This document shows, in pieces, positions 57,411 to 64,000 of a DNA stretch of 64,000 bases. The translations under genes were made by a program, and so were the position numbers. The notes under the pieces were generated by a model. The model was not told the origin of the DNA. It did no database searches and saw nothing but the letters and a program-made list of their open reading frames with translations. Source of the DNA: Hirundichthys speculiger (taxonomy: Eukaryota; Chordata; Actinopteri; Beloniformes; Exocoetidae); the NCBI GenBank assembly GCA_018398805.1, contig JAGFBZ010002245.1, positions 2,736,001 through 2,800,000 of the forward strand, given 5' to 3'. Numbering within the stretch: position 1 is the first letter of the stretch; each line of letters opens with the position of its first letter.

Positions 57411-57493
57411 TTTTTTCAAGAACACCTACCCCACCTTTAACATTGCTGCGCTGCTAAGTGTGTTAAAGGTGGGGTAGGTGTTCTTTGAAAAAA
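57411..57493. repeat. Long hairpin: element ends in head-to-head orientation
   Basis: AACACCTACCCCACCTTTAA (57421 on) is the perfect complement of TTAAAGGTGGGGTAGGTGTT (ending 57482), and the match extends through TTTTTTCAAG/CTTTGAAAAAA with one extra T, giving arms of about 32 bases around an 18-base loop. Confidence 0.92.
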
Positions 57494-57620
57494 TGGTTCC
57501 AGCAATCCAACTCAAGTGAGATTTTGAAAATATACACTCCCTCCCTCCTCCCAAAGGCTCTGCCTCCTCCTCAGCTCACCTCTCGAAACCACGCCTTCAC
57601 ACGACTCATGACTACATGAA
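57463..57620 (+). repeat. Dispersed element, copy 1
   Basis: From GTTAAAGGTGGGGTAGGTG through GGTTCCAGCAATCCAACTCA and GAAACCACGCCTTCACACGA. The same order occurs at 61935-62100. No coding capacity; family not named. Confidence 0.8.
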
Positions 57621-57771
57621 TCGCAGGGAGGGAGGGAGAGGTGGGAGTACATTGATATTTGATGGATGTATTAGGCAGCCAATAAATGTAAAGATGATCA
57701 GTACATTGATTGGTCAGAGTTATTCTCTGATTATACCCTCTAGACTGGACCAAAACCATAGTGCGAATAAT

Positions 57772-57856
57772 GGGGGGGGGGGTTTAACCCCCTCAATTAC
57801 AACTTCGACTCCCCTAAAGGAGGGACAAATAAGAAATTGGGGGGGGGGGGGGGGTT
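57772..57856. repeat. Two G-rich tracts
   Basis: A G10 run followed by TTTAACCCCC, then a G16 run at 57838-57854. Low-complexity sequence with quadruplex potential. Confidence 0.85.
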
Positions 57857-58017
57857 GAAACATCTATCTGTCTTATCAGTATCATAAATATTACAGTGTA
57901 TTGTATTTCCCATATTCATGCCAGGAAGAGGGTTGTGGTAAAACACACACCCAGACAGACACCCCTAGAGTGGACTGTACCATTTACACTGTCATTGGTT
58001 GGTTCCCAGCTGCCGTG

Positions 58018-58020
<3 letters not shown>

Positions 58021-58059
<39 letters not shown>
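58021..58059. repeat. Poly-A run (39 bases)
   Basis: Longest homopolymer in the window, followed by (GA)n-like sequence. Length is likely polymorphic or prone to assembly error. Confidence 0.9.
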
Positions 58060-58060
<1 letters not shown>

Positions 58061-58617
58061 CGAGAGAGAGAGCGAGAGGGCTTCGCGCTGTTTCTATGAC
58101 GTTGACGACTGGGGGAGCACTGTGATGTAAGTTATCTTGATATCTTAGTTTATTACTGTCTCACTTTCGGAGTTCCGAATTATATTTATATTAATATTGT
58201 GTCCGGTGTCTCAGAAGAATGTTATTATGTATCTATGTCTTCGCATTGCAGTGTAGAATGTCAATATGTGAATGCTAGCTTAAACTGGTGGGAATGTTAC
58301 GTTAGCTTACACTGGTGCTCATGAGCAGTCAGAAAATGGAGGACTGACGTTCGTACGTTTTGACAATAATATAGACCAGCAGGGATGCCAATTTTTTTGA
58401 CCGCAGGATGTCAAGTTTTTTTTCCATCCTGGGGTCATTTTTGAGATACATGTAAATCCGGTTTAATAGTTAATATTTCCGCTTCATGAACCACTTCAGA
58501 GTTTTTCCCAATTTCCTGTTGACATCGCTGACCAGTCCTCACTACTTTTTTACTAGAGCCACATTGGCTCATCACATCTTCGCAGATAACATTAATGTCA
58601 CTAATTGATCGAGATCA

Positions 58618-59140
58618 ATTAGCAACATTAGCGATAACATTTTTATAGAGCTGGTTGAACTCAAAGATGGTACTGGTGCGGATTCCCTTTATAATGTATT
58701 GAGAAAAAGTTTGCAAGATGCTGGCTTTGATGATGAATATTTGCAAAAAAATCTCATTAGCATTGCAGCTGATGGAGCTTCAGTTTTAACAGGCTGTAAA
58801 AACGGAGTCATTGCTAAACTGAAACGTGACTTCCCTAATGTTAAGTCCATTCACTGTTTAGCACACCGTTTGGAGTTAGCTGTACATGACTCATTGAAAT
58901 CTGTGTCTGGCTGCAATCATTTTGAAGCATTCATCTCAAAGCTATACAGCTTGTTTCATCAGTCCCACAAAAATGCACGGTTGGTACACGAAGCAGCAGA
59001 GGACCTAAATGTTCAGCTCCTTAAGATTGGCCAGGTCTTAACAATAAGATGGGTGGCCAGCAGTTTCAGTACAAACGGCTCTACTTCTCAAATTAACTCT
59101 TGTATAAAAAGCGTGATTTGGCCTCAGTTGAACCCCTGAG
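58618..59140 (+). pseudogene. hAT-type transposase fragment (ZNF862/KIAA1586-like)
   Basis: The open frame encodes part of a hAT catalytic domain: IFIELVELKDGTGADSLYN, ISIAADGASVLTGCKNGV (catalytic Asp region), SIHCLAHRLELAVHDSLKS (C-x2-H RLEL motif) and QVLTIRWVASS. The segment lacks the N-terminal zinc finger and the C-terminal dimerisation region, and it ends in a frameshifted LNP stop at 59137-59139. Similar sequences occur in host genes derived from hAT, but with no flanking exons a transposon fragment is more likely. Confidence 0.82.
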
Positions 59141-60075
59141 AAAATGGCAGAGATTGTCTTAAACAGCTTGCTTGCCAGTTAAACAACAGATGACCAGAGT
59201 GTGTTTACTGGGAGGACACCAACTATCTGGAACTTTCAGGTAGCTGATAGGAATTGTCTGTGTAAAAATATATGAAAATATCAATGCAGAGGAGGAGGAG
59301 GAAGTAAGAGGAGCTCTACAGCAGAGTCCCAGTTGAGCTGTTCACGAGAGCTGCTCCGATCTGGATGAAAAGACGCTTCATAGCGCTTTGTGGGTAGTGC
59401 AACGTGCTCTTAAAGGCAATGGCTACTGATGCATTGATTGGTTTAACAGGTGGAACACCCTAACCACTCCTATGCATAATGTAGCGGGTAGCGCAGGTGG
59501 GATAGCGGGTTTAGCAAGGTGGAAGATTGCTTTCTTTGCGGGGGAACGCCTCTTCCGCTACCTGCTATCCCTTAATAGCGGCTTTAGCAGATCTGGTGGA
59601 AGATCGGGCCCCTTGAGCCTACATCCTAAATCATATTGTTAAGCATAAATTTTAACAACAAAGGATGACCATTTCCTTGTCTTAAAAAGAAAATCACCTT
59701 TTAATCGAATAAATAACTTTTCCACACATGCTCTTGTAAACTGATAATGCTGTCCACTTCAACAAGTGCTTTTTGGCATTAGAGACTAACGAGTGAATTT
59801 TTTTGTCATCATGGGACCTGTGGGTCTAGAATAATATCTGAGTATCTGGGACAAGACAGAGTTTTTGAAGGATGAGATAATTTTTTCATTATTCATAGGC
59901 ATGCAGTATGTCTTGCTCCCCAAGAGGCAGCAGCCAACTAAATCCATCAGACAGATTAATTGACTGATGAGCAACAGGTGTGGGCGCTGGTAAGGATAAA
60001 GGGCCCAGCCACACCCAGACAAAAAAAGAGGGGCAGAAAGGAACAGGAGGAGTAAATGGTTAAATGGACTGCACT
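59141..60075. other. Intergenic, no gene recognised
   Basis: Nothing recognised; the minus-strand frame at 59786-60148 is not protein-like and overlaps the next MITE. Confidence 0.55.
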
Positions 60076-60077
60076 TA

Positions 60078-60443
60078 CAGTCATGGAAAAAATTATTAGA
60101 CCACGATTTTTTCTTCACTTTCTTGTTCATTTTAATACCTGGTACCACTAAACGTCATCATGTGACTAAAACAGACAAAAAAGAAAACACTGAATGCATA
60201 AAAGCAGTGTTTCTGGCAGTGCAACGCCATAGCTACTGATGTAAAAACTTAAGTGATTTAGGTTATAATCAAGAAAACCATGGAAAATGGTAAGATATCA
60301 GCTCTTAAATAAAACTCTTATGAGCAATCTTTGTGGTTATCGTTATGTTTGTCCAAACAAATGTACCTTTAGTTGTACCAGGCATTAAAATGAACAAGAA
60401 ACTGAAGAAAACAAGGGTGGTCTAATAATTTTTTCCTTGACTG
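60078..60443. mobile_element. Short Tc1/mariner-type MITE
   Basis: The 366 bp element is flanked by TA (60076-60077 and 60444-60445). Its ends CAGTCATGGAAAAAATTATT and, on the other strand, CAGTCAAGGAAAAAATTATT form long inverted repeats that continue through AGACCAC and TCTTGTTCATTTTAAT. There is no transposase. Confidence 0.93.
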
Positions 60444-60445
60444 TA

Positions 60446-60698
60446 TATACTGCTTTATCCACACATCAAGGTGCCCTCAAAGCGGTTTACAATGGCCTCT
60501 CATTCATCCATTCACACTCACATTCATGCACCAGTGGGCGGCTGCTACTATGCAAAGCACTGCCAGACCCACTGGGGACAAGTTAGGGTTCAGTGTCTTG
60601 CCAAAGGACACTTTGGCATGTGAACAGTTGAAACCAGGAACCACCAACCTTTCAGTGACTGGACAAACTGCTCTACCAACTGAGCTACAGCCATCCCC
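60446..60698 (-). mobile_element. tRNA-headed SINE (minus strand)
   Basis: On the minus strand it begins GGGGATGGCTGTAGCTCAG, with an A box TAGCTCAGTTGG (60676-60687) and a B-box-like GGTTTCAACTG (60625-60635). It ends with TTTGAGGGCACCTTG and GATAAAGCAGTATA. This is a different family from the SINE at 20840. Target duplication was not resolved, because the adjacent MITE abuts it. Confidence 0.75.
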
Positions 60699-61485
60699 AG
60701 CCGATGAGAGCAGAGTCAGCCGATAAGCTGGCCGGCCAGCAGGCTAGCCCGGTGGGTTAACCGGCTAGTGGCCGGTGGGAAATGTCGGTGGAAGAGCCGG
60801 CAGGAAATGCCTGCAGAGCGGCCAGCAGAGAGCACCCCAGCCAAGAGTTGAGAAGGGAACCTAGCCATCCAGCCAGCTTTCCAGCCACAAATGAGGCGGC
60901 CCAGCGCCAGGAGGATCCAGCCTAAAGCGCAGCGGGCTGTACCCGTTTGGTGTGAATGCTCTGGCCCGGGTGGTGACTTAGTCACCGAAAATGTTCCAAA
61001 CAGCAGCAACTGCAAAAAGCTGAGGCTGATTCAGTAGCAAAATTTTATAAGAAGTTGTGATTCACTAGTGTGTATCCCTATACACACACAATCACCCATC
61101 CAGCTACACAGACACACACAAACACACATGCAAGGTTAAAACAAAAGCAGCAAAACCACATGTATAAATTTACATTCTCTGTTAGCCGACAGGAGCCGAA
61201 CAATACAACCTGTGATATTACAAGTTCCTGCAGTGCCAGAATAAAGTGCTCGTTCCATCCAGAGAAAACCGGACTTTTTGTTTTGTTGTTGTTAACGTGT
61301 TAGCCGCTAATTACGAGCCAAAAATAGCACAATACCAGGGGTTTGTTTACTACGGTTCAGAGACCAGACGCTGTGAAGGAAACAGACCACAGTTGAGCCT
61401 TTGTCTTGTTTCACTGCAGTGCCTTGCTACTTTTTGGGGGTTTTTAAACATATTTTAAACATATTATTTAGGCTCGAGGGGCTCC
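60699..61485. other. Locally GC-rich unexplained stretch and flanking DNA
   Basis: From 60700 to 61020 GGCCGG/CCGGC and CAGC motifs recur (GCCGGCCAGCAGG, GGCCGGTGGG, GAGCCGGCAGG), distinct from the AT-rich surroundings. A CA-rich part follows at 61080-61130. No gene or RNA recognised. Confidence 0.4.
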
Positions 61486-61489
61486 GGCT

Positions 61490-61562
61490 CCAGATCGCGG
61501 ATTTTGATTGTCGCGGGGGGGCGCCGGTCCCTATTAACCGCGAAAAATAAGGGATCACTGTA
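61490..61562. repeat. Pogo/Tigger-like terminal end remnant
   Basis: The minus strand reads TACAGTGATCCCTTATTTTT then CGCGGTTAATAGGG, resembling Tigger-type terminal repeats. One end only; the counterpart is at 26375-26453. Confidence 0.55.
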
Positions 61563-61574
61563 TGTATATATATA

Positions 61575-61944
61575 TTAGGGATGCAACGGTACATGGTAAA
61601 ATATGGTACGGTTTGGTACGACCTGCATGGGACACGGGACAACAAGGGCTTTTATGTCCTGCGGTATTTATGTTCCAATAACTTTGCATTGGACTTTTAG
61701 GCAACAGGCTATCAATGTGAATGTGCACTGGCCTCCGCTCACTCACAGTGACCAGCCTATCACACTTTGGCTGGTTGGCTGCAGGTCATAGACGTGGAAA
61801 AAGAAAAAAAAAACAAGCAGGCATGGCCAGCGGTAGCAGAGAAAAATTGGGAAAAAACTTTTTTTAATCACTGGTGTGGGAGCATTTTGGTTTTGCTGTT
61901 GAATACACCAGCAAGGGAGTGAAAACAGTTAACAGTTAAAGGTA
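61575..61944 (+). mobile_element. hAT element, second partial copy of 41499-42534
   Basis: TTAGGGATGCAACGGTAC through GGGAAAAAACTTTTTTTAAT and AAACAGTTAACAGTTAA matches the left part of the element at 41499, with a shorter segment near 61700. It stops at about 61940, where the element also seen at 57463 begins. Confidence 0.88.
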
Positions 61945-62110
61945 TGGTGGGAGATCTTTGAAAAAACGGTTCCAGCAATCCAACTCAAGTGAGATTTTGA
62001 AAATATACACTCCCTCCTCCCAAAGGCTCTGCCTCCTCCTCTTCAGCTCACCCCTCGAAACCACGCCTTCACACGATTCACAACTACATGAAAGCACACG
62101 CTGTCTCGAG
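61935..62110 (+). repeat. Dispersed element, copy 2
   Basis: GTTAAAGGTATGGTGGGAG, GGTTCCAGCAATCCAACTCA and GAAACCACGCCTTCACACGA correspond to copy 1 at 57463-57620. Confidence 0.8.
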
Positions 62111-62394
62111 TGGTCAAGGAAGTTCATGAGCATTCGCGAGCACTCACGTCGATTTGCCAACAACAAGTAGCATCACAGTGGCTGGCTAACTTCAAGCCGT
62201 CAAGGATAACAACAGCCTACCTAACAGTGTCACACATAGTACTGTAGCCTAGTTGACAGAGTTGGTAGCTTAGCGAGACATACTGGAATATGTTCGTCAT
62301 GTCACTCGATGGACAATAATTTTGTCATCATCTTTCATTTTCTCACTGACTGGGTGAATAGGCCTACAATACCTGTAACCAATCAGTATGTTGA
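62111..62394. other. Intergenic, no gene recognised
   Basis: Under 300 bases between two repeats; nothing recognised. Confidence 0.5.
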
Positions 62395-63888
62395 AATATT
62401 ATCAGAATCAGAATCAGAATCACTTTATTGCCAGGTACGATTTTACACATATGAGGAATTTGTTGTGGCGATGATGGTGCATGCAGTTAAGGGAAAAAAT
62501 ATAACAAACAATGTAAACTAAAAATATTGCAATATAAATATATATACACAAGCTGATTTTTGCATTAAGGGCACAGCGACCAAGAGTGATGTGCCATGAA
62601 AATGTGCAGATGAACAGGTAGTGCAGACTGAGCGTTAATGTAACGCATAGTGTTCTGAGTTCGGTCAATGTGACAGCAGTGTCAGTCAGAGGTGGAATGT
62701 GAGGGGTGTCGGGGGGTTTTGGGTCTTATTGATAAGGCTGACAGATGACGGGAAAAAAACTGTGGCGTGAGGTTTTGGTCTTGATGGTCCGAAGCCTCCT
62801 GCCAGAGGGGAGTGACTCAAAGAGTTGGTGTCCGGGGGTGGGAGGGATCAGCCACAATCTTTCCTGCACGCCTCAGGGTCCTGGAGGAGTACAGGTCCTG
62901 AAGACATGGGAGATTGCAGCCAATCACCTTCTCAGCTGACTGACTGAATGACAGGCTGCAGCCTGCTCTTGTCCTTGGAGGTGGCAGCAGCGCGTACCAG
63001 ATTGTGATGGAGGAGGTGAGGATGGACTCAATGATGGCTGTGTAGAAGTGCACCATCATTGTCTTCGGCAGACTGAATTTCTGCAGCTGCCTCAGGAAGT
63101 ACATTCTCTGCTGTGCTTTTTTGATGAGGGAGCTGATGTTCAGCTCCCACTTAAGGTCCTGGGTGATGACAGTTCCCAGGAAGCCAAAAGACACCACAGT
63201 GTCAATAGTGGAGTCACAGAGGGTGATGGGGGCAGTTGGGGCTGAGTTCTTCCTATAATCCACAACCATCTCCACTGTCTTTAGAGCGTTGAGCTCGAGG
63301 CTGTTCTGGCTGCACCAGGTCACCAGGTGGTCAACCTCCCACCTGTAGGTGGACTCGTCACCATCAGAGATGAGTCCGATGAGGGTGGTGTCATCTGCAA
63401 ACTTCAGGAGCTTGATGGACTGGTGACTGGAGGTGCGGCTGTTTGTGTACAGGGAGAAGAGCAGAAGAGAAAGAACACAGCCCTGAGGGGGGATCCAGTG
63501 CTGATGGTCTGTGAGTTTGAGATTTGTTTTCCCAGCTTCACATACTGTTTCCTGTCAGACAGGAAGTCTGTGATCCACCTGCAGGTGGAGTCAGGCACGC
63601 TCAGCTGGGAGAGCTTCTCCTGTAGCAGAGAAGGGATGATGGTGTTAAAAGCAGAGCTGAAATCCACAAACAGGATCCTGACATAGGTTCCTGAGGAGTC
63701 CAGGTGCTGGAGGATAAAGTGGAGGGCCAGGTTCACAGCGTCGTCTACAGACCTGTTGGCTCTGTAGGCGAACTGCAGGGGGTCCAGGAGAGGGTCAGTG
63801 ATGGCTTTGAGGATAGAGAGCACAAGGTGCTCAAAGGTCTTCATGACCATAGATGTCAGGGCGACGGGTCTGAAGTCATTAAGTCCTG
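62395..63888 (-). mobile_element. 5'-truncated L2/Rex-like LINE with reverse transcriptase
   Basis: The minus strand starts abruptly at LNDFRPVALTSMVMKTFE and shows reverse transcriptase motifs in order: DPLQFAYRANRSVDDAV, LFVDFSSAFNTIIPS (first catalytic Asp), a frameshift near 63480-63490 where the QGCVLSP-type motif is lost, then LLKFADDTTLIGLISDG (catalytic Asp pair) near 63408-63360, and WCSQNSLELNALKTVEMV, IKKAQQRMYFLRQLQKF and SAEKVIGCNLP. A 3' untranslated region follows and the tail is (GATTCT)n at 62399-62420. The clade is inferred from the motif style; the frameshift and truncation make it inactive. Its 3' end is shared with 26570-26763/27501-27572. Confidence 0.88.
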
Positions 63889-63892
63889 TGGT

Positions 63893-64000
63893 CAGGGCTG
63901 GACTGGGACCAAAAAATTGCCCGGGCATTTTTGATCCCTGGAGGCCCACCATACACCGGGAATCAAAAATGCCGGTTATTTATACGATATGCGGAAGCAC
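63893..64000. mobile_element. hAT-like element end running off the window
   Basis: It begins CAGGGCTGGACTGGGACC, a CAGGG-type terminus typical of hAT elements, exactly where the LINE homology stops, and continues past the window edge. No coding evidence within the window. Confidence 0.5.

Noticed and set aside
58618..59140. A domesticated hAT-derived host gene
   Set aside because: Only part of the catalytic domain is present, without flanking exons, and it ends in a frameshift.
60716..61015. Minus-strand frame of 99 codons in the GC-rich patch
   Set aside because: No similarity or domain; long open frames are expected by chance in GC-rich DNA.

Overview
The window looks like nuclear DNA of a ray-finned fish, probably a spiny-rayed (percomorph) teleost. 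The evidence is fish-type single-exon olfactory receptors, a vertebrate ubiquitin-like gene split by GT-AG introns, and dense teleost-style repeats: Tc1-like, hAT and pogo-like DNA transposons, L2/Rex-like and L1-like LINEs, tRNA-headed SINEs and (CA)n/(TA)n microsatellites. No species can be named from sequence alone.

Layout. 1-16.7 kb: the gene UBL3 on the plus strand. Its last four coding exons (10565-15030) are complete with clean splice sites. The first coding exon (about nine residues) was not found, so 1-10564 is probably its long first intron. 17-22.5 kb: an almost complete dead Tc1-like element (17100-18447), then a second TA-flanked DNA transposon (20791-22443) whose left terminal repeat is split by a tRNA-headed SINE. 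22.9-25.2 kb: a minus-strand olfactory receptor pseudogene, blown open by dispersed repeats and an LTR-like insert. 25.8-32.4 kb: stacked transposons, including a LINE inside a LINE remnant and a 3.3 kb pogo/Tigger-like element carrying a minisatellite, which in turn carries a 972 bp terminal-inverted-repeat element with a near-perfect 148 bp palindrome. 36-37.5 kb: small palindromic repeats surrounding an initiator-methionine tRNA pseudogene, and a GT-rich minisatellite. 39-42.5 kb: two hAT remnants and a Tc1-like remnant.

43.5-56.1 kb: a cluster of three plus-strand, full-length olfactory receptor genes (322, 322 and 325 residues). The first two lie in direct 2.04 kb duplicates and differ by eight coding nucleotides. 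The third is diverged at both ends but almost identical to them through the middle, a classic sign of gene conversion. Between and after them lie hAT, Tc1-like and L1-like debris. 57-64 kb: repeats only, including a hAT transposase fragment, a short TA-flanked MITE, a tRNA-headed SINE and a truncated minus-strand LINE reverse transcriptase.

The living genes are UBL3 (a prenylated, membrane-anchored ubiquitin-fold protein) and three odorant receptors. Nothing suggests they share a function; the rest is transposon-driven turnover around an expanding receptor family. I did not find a convincing new multi-gene system. The most unusual items are the mosaic receptor cluster, the initiator-tRNA-bearing palindromic element, the long palindrome nested in the pogo-like element, and two unexplained open frames near 48.5 and 51.7 kb.
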